64,000 bases of DNA from Paralichthys olivaceus (taxonomy: Eukaryota > Chordata > Actinopteri > Pleuronectiformes > Paralichthyidae). The position numbers and the translations under genes are program-made. Shown in pieces: positions 1 to 13,300 of the stretch. The stretch covers positions 18,883,501-18,947,500 of the forward strand of contig NC_091111.1 of NCBI RefSeq assembly GCF_024713975.1. Direction: 5' to 3'. Positions within the stretch are counted from its first letter, which is position 1. Each line of letters begins with the position of its first letter. The notes beneath the pieces were generated by a model, which was not told where the DNA came from, searched no databases, and was given only the letters and a program-made list of their open reading frames with translations.

Positions 1-1264
1 TGTATACTGTGACGCTGTTTCTCTATTTATTTTAGTGACATTATAAAATCATTTATTGGACTTTTTTTTAGATTTAAAACACTGAAAACATATTCGATGA
101 ACCAGAACAACAGCAGATATATAAACCAGCTGTGTGACGATAATGAGACGATAACGATTCTCTAATTAGCTTTGCTTAGATTGTTTCTGTTTTTATCGAC
201 ATGTGAATGAAACGTTGAAGTCGAATTATATTCCGAGTTTTGACCAGATTCAAAACATGTTTGTGTTCACAACAGTTCACATACACAAAGAATTAATATA
301 ACAAGTAATTGAAATACCACCTTTTGCTTTCGCGACGTGACTTTTCTATTCCTGTTTTTTTCCGTTCATGCACGTGTGTGAGAGACTCTGTGTCTGCGGA
401 CGTGTGGACGAGGCCTCAGAGTCTCCAGCTCGGCTGCTCCTCTGTAAAAGAATGAAAGGGTTAAAAAATGATAAACAAGAGAAATCTACGTGTGTCCATA
501 TTTATTTTTGCCTGTTTTACATTATGCATTTCAGCAAATTGTCTTCGAGGACATTTATACATTTAACACCTGCTAACTGAACAGCTTTTGCTCCTATAAT
601 ATACTGGTTGTCCATGACGACGTCACAATTCAGTTCTGAGTTTGGTCCCCCTACAGCTCCTACTGCCTTACAATCAAAGAGCAGTGAGATGAAAATCAAT
701 AAGCATATAGATCACAACTGAAGGTCGTGAATTCAAGGTCAGAAAAACGATCAATCGTCAAACATGTCATTCAGAGTCCGAATCTTCGAAGCACAACACG
801 AACATTAGTGATCGGAAACAATACATCAGGTTTTTAATTGAACACGTGGCTTCGGCTGAGATTTAAAACACACGACAGAGTCAGTGAGAAATAAATATTC
901 CGAGTCTCATCACAAAGACAAAGACTGTGATGGAGACTTTGATTCCAACGATTAAAGAAACTAATCAGATTCATTCATCTCCTCACGTCGAACATTTAAT
1001 GACCGATGTTTATAACTGGGACAAAAGTGATATAAGTCAAATTTCTGTCAAATGTTCTGAATCCAGATTAAAGCGAATAAAACAAAGTGTTAGTTTCAAG
1101 GTTGAATCTTCTACAATCTGTTTCAGATGGAAATTGAAAGTTTGTCGTATTGAAGAAATGAATCTCAGAACTACTGAAGCTGATTAATCTGAATTCATAA
1201 ATGAAACTCCTGTGAACCACGTGTGACATTGATGGACATCAGCTGTTGAATGTCGGAGGTTGTG

Positions 1265-1600
1265 TTTTTCATTCATTACACAAAAACCTCTGGACGGATT
1301 TCACTCGGTGGAAGGATGTGACGTGGGTCAGGGATGAACTCTGAACATTTGGTTTGGTTTTTTTTTTACTTTCTTTGTGGTGTTATTTTGACTTTCTCAC
1401 CATTTTCACAGGGAATTATTAATGTTTGTATCTCGTGTCCTACATTTCTATCGATCCCAGATATAAACAAAGCAAATTAAATGTGTCTGGGTTAAAATCA
1501 TTAGGGAACTGATTTCTATGACTGTGTGTAATTTGATTGACTTTGTTGGGACGGCTGGGTCTCGGCGGAGGTTTGAGCTCTTCTGAGTGACATTCTAGGT
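1265..1600 (+). repeat. dispersed repeat family R, copy 1
   Basis: Degenerate copy of a repeat seen at least ten times in this window. Its hallmarks are a head with a run of TTTGTTTG and 'ACTNAAAAAC', then 'GGTGGAAGGATG', and a tail reading 'CGGAGGTTTGAGCTCTNCTGAGTGACATTCTAG'-like sequence (here ending near 1,600). No coding capacity. The pattern matches a widespread fish interspersed repeat, but I cannot give its database name. Confidence 0.5.
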
Positions 1601-2198
1601 AAAAGTAAGATCTAAATATCCTCCAAGGCCGAACAGTTCCCTCTAACTCAACCAAGCTGCACCAAATTACTCACACTCATATTTCAAATCAACTAAATAA
1701 ACCTGTTTTTCGTCAATATCCAAAAATGATTCTCTGGGACATCGGTTGATAAATGCTCTTTGTCTGCGTCGACACGTCTGAAGTGTCTGAAATGTCTTCA
1801 ACAACACTTTGATCAAAGTCAACAGGAAAGACAACAACACAGAAATAACATTCAAAATGCTGAGTTTCTTAAATAAAACCTCATAATTCTGTTTACAATT
1901 CATACAACATATACGCATCTGCCTCCTCCCCCGTGTCGTCAACAAGGTAGATATCAATTTTAATAAAATACTGACAAAAAAGAAAGAAACATTTCAGAAA
2001 TGTGATAAAGCGCAAAGCGTCACTGGATAAAGTGTATCTGTAATAATAAAATTAGAAATCTTCACCTCTACATACGAGTTTTACAACAAAATAATCCTGC
2101 AGATTATTCAGATAGAGGTTCAGAGGAACTCAAGCCGTATACAGATGTTTATTACATGTAAACTTTATATCCTAACAACTGGAAGCATCTACAGTGGC

Positions 2199-2232
2199 TG
2201 TGTGTGTGTGTGTGTGTGTGTCTGTGTGTGTT
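2199..2232. repeat. (GT)n microsatellite
   Basis: Dinucleotide TG run with one interrupting C near 2,222. It continues loosely into TGTGTGTTTCC sequence. Confidence 0.9.
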
Positions 2233-2754
2233 TCCCTGTGTGTGGTGCTCATGTGTGTTTTCCTTCACACCTCCTCCTCCATGACGGCTCGTCTGAATCC
2301 TGGTTTTTTAAATGTGAACAACTCATCTCAGATATTTGCTGATGCACAGAAATGAATCAACGACATGTGATGAACGTGGTTTCTTCATTTCCCGAGAGCG
2401 TCGACTGATTCAGAAACCTACAGAGACACTTTGAACGCAGCGAGTGAAAAAGGAATAAAAAAAAACCAGATGTGCAACACACACTGAACATCTGCGCACC
2501 GGTTAAATCATGACGCTGTCACATCCTCTTGTTTCAGTGCAGTCGTGGTGATTGTAAAGTTTTAACTGAAGGTTAAAGAGGGCGACAGATACATTCTTAA
2601 TGAGTCTAATTAGTTTAAACGATATATATTTTGAAAACATCACTTTAAGGAGTTATTGTCTGGTTTAATTGTTCTTCATGTAGATGTTGCCACGTGTGTA
2701 TAAACACATCGAATGTGAAAAGAAGACATATTTAGGTGACTGATGTCGTTGAAT

Positions 2755-3060
2755 GTGGGAAACTTGGTGCAGATTTTTTCGGAACCTGTCGGACCTCAGC
2801 CGAGGTCTGAGCTCCGCTCAGGGACATTCTAGCTTGTTGGTTTGTTTGTGAACAGCATTACACGAAAACTCCAGATAGTGTCACCAGGAAACCTGATGCA
2901 AGGATGTGGAGTGTGTCGGAAAGGAACCCATTCAATTTCGGGGCGGATCCGAGATTTCTTTCTTTCGATCTCTTTCTTAATAATTGAGATGATGTTTTTC
3001 AAAACGTTCCGTTGATTTCGCAGACATTCGAGGACACTGATGAGAAGAATCTGCCATGGA
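2755..3060 (+). repeat. dispersed repeat family R, two adjoining copies
   Basis: The tail of one copy ('GAGGTCTGAGCTCCGCTCAGGGACATTCTAG'-like, ending about 2,832) is followed directly by the head of another ('TTTGTTTGTGAACAGCATTAC', then 'GCAAGGATGTGG' and 'ACCCATTCAATTT'). This is a head-to-tail arrangement of two truncated copies. Confidence 0.5.
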
Positions 3061-4105
3061 GTGTGTAGTTTGTTGTAGATCCAAATGAAAGTCTGGATCT
3101 AGAGGTTTCTAGAGGCTTCTGGTTTCAGAGTGTTGGGCCTGTAGGGGGAACACGTGCTCGACTGAGCGACGCTACAGTTTTCTGGGACGTTCAGCGTCAC
3201 CCTCACTCTTCTAGCATCACATCATGTGTGTCGCCGTTCTGTGCGTCCTCTTGCAGGGTTCCTGGTTCAACGTAAATCACCAGGAAGTCAATGAGCTGCA
3301 GGATCAACTAATGAAGTAACCAGTGTTTCACTGAAGAGTCGAGATGTTCCACTGCAGGTCATCGAGGGGTTAATTCATGATGACGGTAAACAGTACAATC
3401 ATGATCAGCGACTGAATAAAACAGCATCGTCTCCGTCTAACTCTGGAACCAGACACGTCACGCTGAGCCACAGTGAAAACCACCGAGGCCGCCGCCTATC
3501 TCCGCTCTGCACGGAGCCTCTGAGCTGTTGTGAGTGAGGCCGACATGTCGAGTACGCTGGTGTGATAGTTTAACATTCCAGCTGTCTGCTCTCGTCGAGG
3601 CCGGCCACCTCACGCCTCCTGCCCGCCGGCCTCCCTGCACTCGGCTCGGCTGCTCGCCTGCCCGCCTCCTCAACATTCGGTTGTCAAACACTTCTTCTTT
3701 TTTTGTTTTTATCTGAACCCTGTGGTGAACGGTTGAGTTGGAAGAACGTAAACTGTGTCGAACACCTTCAGTTTCACATGGACACGTTTTTCTTCTTGAA
3801 AACTGAGTGGAGCAGAAGATAGTGGCTCCGTCATTTTAAATATCCGACTGTGATTATATTCAAATACTTTAAATGTGCAGAAGAAAACCTGTGAAATTAA
3901 ACTTAACGTATATATTTAAATCCCTTTGAAGAACACCTGATCAGAGATCTGTGTTTGTCATGTCACCGCTCAGTCGTACTTATGAAGCTGTTTCACTGCT
4001 GCCTCAGATCCATCAGCCTTCACCACAAACTCAGTTAGTAAATGTTAATTAATGACGTTATTGATCTTCTGCAGGTCTGGTGTGTTCACATGTCAGGAGA
4101 CATTT

Positions 4106-4108
<3 letters not shown>

Positions 4109-4146
<38 letters not shown>
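4109..4146. repeat. (GT)n microsatellite
   Basis: Nineteen uninterrupted GT units. Confidence 0.95.
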
Positions 4147-4148
<2 letters not shown>

Positions 4149-4254
4149 CCTTCAGGCCTAACAAACGTGTTGAGTGCTTTTCTTTCCTCATTCTCCAAAC
4201 TGGATTTTATCTGAGCCGCTTGTGTGTTGTCGCCTCTATTGTTAATTAATTCAT

Positions 4255-4385
4255 TTGTTTGTTTGTTTTTCAGCAGAATTACTCGAAAACCATCAAACGG
4301 ATCCTAGAACTTAGTGACAGGACGGGAACTGGATCAAGGATTTTTTTTTTTTAGCACTTTCTTAACGTTGTAAGATCGATCTGGA
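4255..4385 (+). repeat. dispersed repeat family R, 5' fragment
   Basis: Starts with TTTGTTTGTTTGTTTTTCAGCAG and continues with 'ATTACTCGAAAACCATCAAA' and 'GGATCAAGGATTTTTTTT', the head half of family R. Confidence 0.5.
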
Positions 4386-5398
4386 ATCTTACAAAAGAGC
4401 ACGTGAAGGCAAAAACCTTCGATCACGTCTTCAAATCAGGAGCTGAACATGAGAAGAAGCTAGAGAGTCAAACTGCAAATGAATACTGCTCATTTTTAAC
4501 TGCATAACACCGATAACGTCCTTAAATAAATACTGAGAAAGTGCATTGCAGCCCAGAATGAGGCAAAAAAGAATTCTATCTACGCGTTTGTTAGAAAATA
4601 ATTTACATGTGATTTTAATGGTGTAAAACATGCAAAAAATAAGAAATACCACTACGATCGTTTACTGCCTTATTCTGTAAATCTTATAACATCTTATAAC
4701 AAACGTAAATCAACTCTCGTTAACGGAAAAAGACCTCAGAGGATCATTATTGCTGAAAATAGAAGAGATCCATCACAAAGTTACGGGACAGGGTGACGTG
4801 TTTGCCCTTTTGCTGTTTCCGTAAAATAAAATGTAGCCGCATTTATTTGGTTGGACATGAAAATAAATGTGTTGGTCGTCGTCGGCCAAACAAATACTTC
4901 ATCGCTGTTTTAAAAAGAGCCTGACGCTTAAATACTTTAAGAATAAATACTGCTCTTGTGGAGAAAATGGCCAAAATGGAAAAAGCAGATGATTCATGTG
5001 GAGCCGACTCTGACTGTAAAGGGGTGTTTGCTTTTACAAGAGATAACGGGAGTGAGGCTGAGCGTTCAGACATTTTGTTTTTTTTACAGGGAAAGACGCC
5101 GACCTCCCCCCCGACCTCCCCCCCGACCTCCCTGTTGAGTCAACTCCCAGTAAACCACCCGCCTGGTCGCCAGTTTGGGTCCAGGAGGTTGAATGAACTC
5201 GTTATCCTGAGCCGTGCTTCACGCCCGAACGAGGCGTTTTCTTTAAATCACTGTACAAAGAAAAAAACCCAGCAGCCTGGGAATCAAACCCCCGAGCCTC
5301 CTTTTCAAGTCTGATTTCCACTTTTCCACTTCCGTCATCACTAATATACTGTACAACTGCAGGAGATCGTGGTTTTTGCACACGTGTGGCCCCACATG

Positions 5399-5417
5399 CC
5401 CCCCCCCCCCCCCCCCC
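5399..5417. repeat. poly-C tract
   Basis: Nineteen consecutive C. Such runs are length-unstable and are often assembly-error sites. Confidence 0.9.
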
Positions 5418-5725
5418 TAGTCCTCACCGAGGGGCTGGACCGTTCAAAGACGTTAATTTACATTTTTTGGGGAATTGGCACTTGACAAATAACTTAATAA
5501 ATATATAGAACACCATCAGTAGCTCTTAGGACGCCATCGGTCTGAGAGAACGTCCGCCTGGTCTCCGGCCGCTTGTCTCCTTCGAGTTCAAGAGGAACAA
5601 GAATCCTGCAGCAGCGAAGGCGGCGGCGTTTCCAGTGTGTGCACAGGTAAGTCTGGTGGAGAATCTGTGTGTGTGAATACTGATGAAGGGGGGACTTTTT
5701 TTTTGTTGAGCTGTAAATGTGAGGT

Positions 5726-8700
5726 TTAGTCCAGCGAGAGCAGCGGCTGCATGTTGTCCTCTTCGCTCTTGACTTTGTCCGGTCGTTTCAGGACGCCGGG
5801 CTCCACCACCGACTGAGACCTGCAGGGACACAGAGCACGAGAACGTTAGCACGGCCGCGTCCTCAGAGATTCAGGCGGCGACTCGAGTTCAGGCGCGACG
5901 CGGTCGCGTAAATCATTTCACAGGTTCCTTCGAGTGCGTTTCCTGTACGAACGATGTCGTGTTGATCGGCAGAGTCGTGCAGGGACAGTCTGTTGAGTCA
6001 GTGGGTTTCACACAGTGCTCATGATGACTTCCTGTCACACTGAATCATACGACACGCTGGCCTATCGGGGGAATGACGCCTCAGAAAATGTCAAACACAC
6101 TCACAGCGGCGTCGAACACAGACACAGTGAGAGACCGTCTCGGGGCTGAGGACAGAGATCTGGACGTCCCTCTGAAGGTCAAAGGTCTCGACGTCGCAAA
6201 CAATGTGATCTAACCATCATGTCATAGAAATAATATGTTTGAACTCTAGTACGTAATATTTAGTGACAGTAAAATAAAGTGTTATTTGATGGACATGTAT
6301 CCACGTCCATCTTTGTTTAGTCTTTGGTAAAAGCAGGATCTTACCTCTTCATGGTTTTCGGGGACAGGTTCTTCTCCAGGTCTCTCTCCAGGTCTTGCAC
6401 TGACAGGGTGTACGACTCCGGACAGTAGTCCGTCTCCTCGTCGTAGGCGTGGTCCAGCAGCGTCCGCGCCCACGTGCCCATATCGTACGGCGGCATCATA
6501 CCGCCGAGCTCCGACGGTAGGATCTCAGGGTGGATCAGCTGATGGAGGCTGTTCAGGTTGTTGCCGTGCATGAAGATCTGCACAGAGACAAGAAACACAC
6601 GGTTTAAACTGAACACATGTAGGAGGAGGGTCTGTAATTCTTCTTTACAACAAAACTTGATGTAATGAGTAAATACTTATAAATGCTCAATGGTTCCTTA
6701 TCACGGTGAACGAACGTACCCTCTTCCTGGTCTTGTCTTTGAGGAAGGGTCTGATGACGGTGTACAGAGCGTGGATGTACCACGGCTGGTTCACAAAGTG
6801 GATTCCTCCAAATCTGGCAGGAAAACTGTCCTGTTGGAAACAAAAAACAAAAAACGAGTGAGAACAGAAATAATTTAAGGAGGAAAATCTGCTGAACATC
6901 AGTGATTCAACCCAAACAGTGAAGTTTCTGCAGCCTGGACCTGAAGAAAACCTTAAACCAAGCTTTGTAAGATTCAAACACATCATTTAAAGGCCCTGCT
7001 GATACAAGCATCAGGTCCTCAAACACTTCTGACAAACTATGAAGCTGAAACTGTTTTCGTCTCCAGTAACAAAGAGCCACTTTTGATTCAGAGGCTTGAG
7101 AGCAAATGAAAAATGGCTTCTGTGAGTTTCCATTAGATTAGTTTGGTAAACGAGCTCTAATCTCATCGTCCATAGGAAATGGTCTATTTTGGGGTCACAG
7201 CCGAGCACGAGGCCCGAGGGAGATGATTGTGTGTTCGTATACAGGTTAGTGAGTCAGGGCCTGACACAGGGTTTCATAGGAGGCTGGACACAATCATCAT
7301 AATTACACTGTGTGTGTGTGAGTGTGTGTTTTGCTCCGCACAGACTTACAGTCTCCGACCATATCAACTTGAACCTTTGTGTTTCAGTTCCTGATTCATG
7401 AATCCTATTGATCTTGGTGACCTCCCGACCTTTCATTTAGCAGCAGGCAGCTTTAGTCTCCATGCACCTTTAAAAATAACGGCCCCTGCTGCGGCTGGTC
7501 CTGACGACGCGAGTCCTCTGATCCAGAGCAACAAATATGACAGAGCACATCCTGACACTCGCGTAATAAAGAGACGCAGTTCGTTGAGGAGTCCGAATCC
7601 CCTCTGGACTCCTCTGAACTCTGAACCTGGACACACTCTCACTTTGATGAAGGGACCTGCTGTATTACACATGAAACGAGCTGCAGGGGAAATAGAGAGA
7701 TAGACAGTGTGTGAGGAGGATGTTCAAATAAAGGTGGCAGACATGAATGACTCGAGGTGAGAGAGACGTATGGAGACAATGAGGTCTGATGATGGTTCCT
7801 ATAATATCATGCAAAAAGTTCTGCAAACATTTTCATGCACAACCCGAAGAAGTCCAGCAATATGAACGATCAGTGCATCTGCAGCATCATTCTCGAACCA
7901 AATGAAATGAGATTCTTATAATTATCAGGTTTGATATCATTGATTATCAGGATTTAGAATAATGTCTCCATCTCATGTTATTTGTCTGATTCCAGGAGAA
8001 TCCGTCAAAAAGATGATTCAATACGTGAAGAAGTCAGATTTGGAAACACAGCAAAGACAAACAGCAGCTACAGGTTAAAACCAACAGGACGTAACAAACG
8101 AATGGAAAATAAATCCTGTCTGTAATAATACGAGGAAAGTGTCTGTTCTTCTTCTCAGAGCTTCAGAATAAAACCGTCAGTTCCACAAACCTGCAGAACC
8201 TTTACTTTGATGCTCGGCCTCTGGGAGGCAAACGTCGATTCCAAACAAACAAGCGACTGTGGGGATTTATTTTTGGATTCTCGCTGCAGGTCACTGCTGC
8301 GTGTTCAGTTACAGCAAAAGGTTGACGAAAACGAAAGGTGACAGAAAACGAAGAATAAGTCCATCGGCAGAGGGTCGTTTTAAAAGACAACATCAGTTTA
8401 GTCCCATAAACCCTGTTGCTTGTTTCTCTTCCACTTTGCTGTGAAATAAAACTGGACCCAGCTCCTGGTTTGTAAAATTCAAAAAGTCAGCGGACGTCCC
8501 CGTGAAGCTGAGCTGGTTTTAGAAATTCATCAGAATGAATATTCTTATTGTCGTATATAAAATATTACGTTCAACTTTACCCTCGACCACTAAATTCTGA
8601 TCAGTTCCTCTTTGACTCCAAGTGGACGTTTGTTTGAGACACCGCGTCCACAGACAGATGTTTGGTGGAAAACTGCAGCAATACAGAGTTTGAGTCCAAG

Positions 8701-10296
8701 AGCTCGCTGACGTAACAGCATCTGACTCGCATCATGAACCACTCTGCAGGAGTTCCTGGTCGTACATCTTCTCTCTCCGTCGCGGCTTCTTCAGCAGCTC
8801 GTCGGGTCGATGAGCTCCGTCCTCTGCTGCTGTCACTTCCAATCTACACGGCGATGAGCAAACACGTCCTCCGGTCAAAGAGGAAAAAAATGGGAAGAAA
8901 TAAGACGACATCCATTTGAGTGCTTTTCCTTTCAGGATGTAAAGTGTAGCCCGGAGTGACGACGTGTTCTTTACAGAGGCCACTTTAAAGTGAGGATGAA
9001 GCCATCACGTAAATCCACAGTGAATCCGATGTGACAGACGCTGCTGCTTCACTCATCTCTGAGGGTTTTCATGTTTGAGCTCAGTGACTCTGAAGTTAAA
9101 ATCCAGAACCATTTTTTCTAAAATCCACCTAAATGAATTTGTTGGTGTTTGAGCAGAAAAACGCAAAAAAAAACTACAGAAGAGATTTCAATGAAACTTG
9201 GAAAGATTTAGTTCTTTTACTTGAATTATCATTGTGAGATTTCATACTGGAACTTTCCAGGGATTTTCTGGATCTTGATTAAAAAAAAGAAAAGAAAATG
9301 GGGCTGATTGAAGGAGCTGATGTTTGTGAGTGACGAACAGCGTGATTGGATTTAAGGGACAGTTTGGCCTCGGTGGATTAATGAGCTCTACTGACCGACA
9401 TTCTGGTTTGTCATAAACACTGCAGGTGTCTGCCCCTTCGCCTCCGCCTGCGTCTTCATGCTGTGTGCGTTTGGTGCAGTTCACCTGAACGTCCAGATTG
9501 TGGGCTGAGGACCAACTGATCTGCTGCCAAACGCACAGAGGGAAGCAGAGAGAGAGAGAGAGAGATGAGGGGATGGAGGGGGAGAGAGATGCAGCGACAG
9601 AGGAACGATTTGGCCAATCATCGCTGCGTCATGACTCCTCCGAGCAGGACAGACATTCACTGCCGTCCCTGACCGAGAGTCGAATGCTTTCTGTTGTTGA
9701 AGTTGATTAAAATCATTTTCTGTGTTCGCATTAACACGTCATCTCTCTTCATTTATATTCGTATTCATTTTAAAACCCTGTGAGATACTGAAATCACACC
9801 CTTGCTGACCTACATGGTGAGTAACACTCTTTTATTCCAATGAAATTCAAAGTATTAGAATCAGTAACATGACGGGAACTGATCTAAACATCAGTGCTTG
9901 ATTTTATTTTCCATCAAGATCCGTGAACGATCGTCACAAAGATCAGTGGAAGTGTTGAGAAACACAATGTCAAAGAAAAACTCAAAAAATCCTGCAGCTG
10001 CACCAAAATGTTAGGATTCTTCCCAGACCCACGACAATCCGTCTGGTGGGTTTATATAACAAACAAACAAATACATAATCTCCTTGTTGGAGGTAAAGAT
10101 AGAAAGTATTAAAAAACTATTAAATGTAAACTAATTCTTTACTTTGTTCTATTTTCTGCAACGGTGCAAAAACCGTGAATTTTAACTGATGTCTGGACCG
10201 TCACAATAAAATGCACAAATCTATAATTGCATTTACACCGAGCAGCTTGGAAGACGAAGAAAGACAGAGACGGAGAAAATGTGTCTCTGTCTCCGT

Positions 10297-10356
<60 letters not shown>

Positions 10357-13300
10357 CAAAAGGCAGCCCATCTGGAGGAGAGGGCAGAGCAAGCTAGCGC
10401 GGCAGTCCGACATGTTGCCGTGGCAACGTGGCAAGGGTGGGATGGATCAGGAGGGAGTCTGGGAGGGAGGAGGAAGAAAGAGGAGGAGGAGGAGGAGGAG
10501 GAGGAGAGTAAGACGAAGCACATCGCATCATGCAACTGGCTGCTGGTGAAGAAGATGTTGCTTCTCTCAGCTTCCAGAGCAAAGAGAGATTCTAGAGATG
10601 ATTTCCGTGACTCACTGTTTGAATCCACGTTTCTACAGAAACTGCAGATTAATGACGATCAAATATTTTGTGTGAACGCTGCCGGTGGATTCACGAGCGC
10701 GACAGAATGAATAATCACCTCAGTGTGGTTTTGAACGCTCAGGCCGCTGTAACCTCACACCAGCTGCCCGCCAGTACTGTCTGAGCTGAACAATGATGGA
10801 GCGACTGAGCTGACGGAGAGGTGGGAGGGAGACGAGGGGGGGGAGGGGATGATGTTGTTAAAGGGAGAGGGGGGTTAAGAAAACAAAAGTGAGGAGGGCG
10901 CCAGAGGGGACAGAAGGAGACGATGAGGACACAGAGGACGCCTGAGATTCAGCGTGGATGCTCCTTTAGTCTGTGCACCTGCTTCACTTTAATTCTAACA
11001 ACCAATCAACAGCAATCAATGAGTCCCACATGTTGGACCTTCCCAACAGGCATCGGGACATTAAGAGGTTTAGTCCGAGCAAATAACACAAAACTGCCTC
11101 GTGGACAAAATCCCCCAAAATCATCATCATCATCGTCATCATCATCACCATCTAATCAACTAATTCCTGGGTCAAGGTCGATCCGTCACCACATCTGAGC
11201 CAAATCCCTCGAATGGAAACGCAGAGATGAGACTGTTCCTCTGGTTCACGTCATCATTATCACATTCAGAACGAAAGCTCAACGCAGCAGCTCTGGATGC
11301 AGGTTGCACACGCGACGCTGCAGTCGGCGAGACGTCGGTGAGTGGCAGGCGGCTGATCTGAGGTCGGAGGGTGTCAGGCTGTGACAGGTCACATTAACCA
11401 GGTGATTCATATCTCAGGGACAAGACGTTTACACAACACGTCCACTCCAGCCTCCACGAGCAGCTTCTATAGCCACAGTCATAGAAACGACTCTGACATA
11501 CACTGAAATAAAAAAAGATACGCCCTCATTCGTTTAATTTGAATGTTTTTATGCCGTTTCATGATTTTATTTGGGACAAGCTGCAAAACACCAGATAACA
11601 GAAAGCTGTTTTTAAACTTTTAAAAGAAGAAGAAGCCAAAATAAGGTTTTTTGCAGACTTGAATGTTTAATCTCTCTTTAACATTGTAATCCTGGAGGAT
11701 TACGACTGGATGGGTTTGAAGCCCGCCGTGCACACAGGCTCACTGTCTCACCTCCTGTGTTTCTCGAGACTCTTTAAGCTCATCTCTTTTATAAGAGCAT
11801 AAAGAAATGTACGTGCAAGGCTTCTTTTCACGTAGCTGTGTAAGTGGAGCCGGCACACAAACCACAGTCAATGCAGCGTGTGGCACAAAGAGCCAGGCGA
11901 CACATTAACAGCTGGACTGAACGGAGGGTCGGCTCGAGGACAGCGAGCTCTGCTGTGTCAGCTGCTGAACTAAACGTGTCCATCACTGTCCGTTAGATTC
12001 TCACTCTAGAAAAACTAAAAATACGAGGCACAGATTTTTTTTTTTTTTTTTGTAGAACTGCAGAAGTCTAAGAATTCCTATAGTCTAAGGCCGGATGTGA
12101 GGACACAAATGTCCAGGTCAGCTGCTGTGGACATCTTCTGCAATTTCTTCGGCCAGAACCCAAATACAAGCATCAGAGAAAGTCGGCGTGAGCCCACGTG
12201 AGAATGCAGCAGAATTAAGTCGGAGAATTCACCACGAGTGGGCGAGTTTCCACAAAACTGAAAGAAAAGTTATGTTGACCCTCTTGACTTTCTCGCACTC
12301 AGGTCTAAGTTTCCATTCCACTAAATCTACGAGCAATAAATGCCAGATGTCACAAATCATCAACTGTCATGATACCCTGGAGATTCTGTGACTCCCTAAT
12401 CTTTCCTCTGCCTCTACCAAAGCCAAAGTTTCCACATTCTAACAATAACCAAGAGCGGATGACCATGAAGTTTGAGAACAATCACGCTCCCCTGAGGTTG
12501 AACCCTTTGATACAGGAAGTATCTCTCAATCTGCCACGTCATCTTTTCATTTTCATTTGATGAATACATTTAAATCTGTACTCTTACAGGCTCCAGGAAC
12601 AGAGCTGTCGGGTTTATCCTCTTTAACAGCCGAGGATTCTGGGATGTAAATAAAACACCAAAACAAACAAACAGAGCAGCGGTCACATATTTGTGGTTGT
12701 AATAAGCATTTAAGCCTCTAGGGGCCACCGGCAGCGATCTGACTATGATCAACACACTGTGGCACAGATCTGGATCCCAAGACGTGCGGCCTACAAGCTG
12801 CTCGTGTTCGCTCGAAACCAACGCGACAGAAATCACGAGATGGTTTGAGTCCCATCGACATGGAGGATGAGAAAGTGCACATGTATCTGCACGTGCTGTA
12901 AAAATTATATATAGATATATATATAGATATATATAATAACGTCATTATTAAATTTTAGGCTAAAAGCTGGTTTATTTCCTCTTCAGATTTCATGTCTCTA
13001 CACAAGTCAACAAAAAATATATAATAATAAAAATAATATATATGTCGATTTTGAATGAATTGTTTGGAATCATATCTTCACAGCGTTTCTCAACTTCCTG
13101 TGTAAACTTCATTAACCTCTCGTGCTGAGTTTAGAGATTCTACAAATGAATGCTGTGCACGTTTGTAGGGATTTGTTTTGCAGTGTAATTGCCGTTTGTC
13201 ACCCTGCCGTCAGAACATATCGACATCAGATACTCCAGCGCTGTCGGAGACAAAGAGGCGGAGGGACGGCAGCAGTGGATGTAAAGCTGCTGATGCACAC

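Larger units (their letters stand above)
1..5725. other. non-coding flank downstream of clvs2
   Basis: No open reading frame here resembles a protein I know; the short ORFs have low-complexity or compositionally random translations. The stretch holds two (GT)n microsatellites, a 19-base C run, a small C-rich tandem repeat near 5,097-5,132 and several old copies of one dispersed repeat family. The 3' UTR of clvs2 must lie in its right-hand part because clvs2 runs on the minus strand and stops at 5,726. A minus-strand AATAAA (TTTATT on plus, near 4,842) is one possible poly(A) signal, not confirmed. Confidence 0.6.

Noticed and set aside
10139-10710. Several ORFs of 70-143 codons over the (AC)n/(GGA)n region
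   Set aside because: They are translations of microsatellites on both strands (poly His-Thr, Cys-Val, Glu and Ser).
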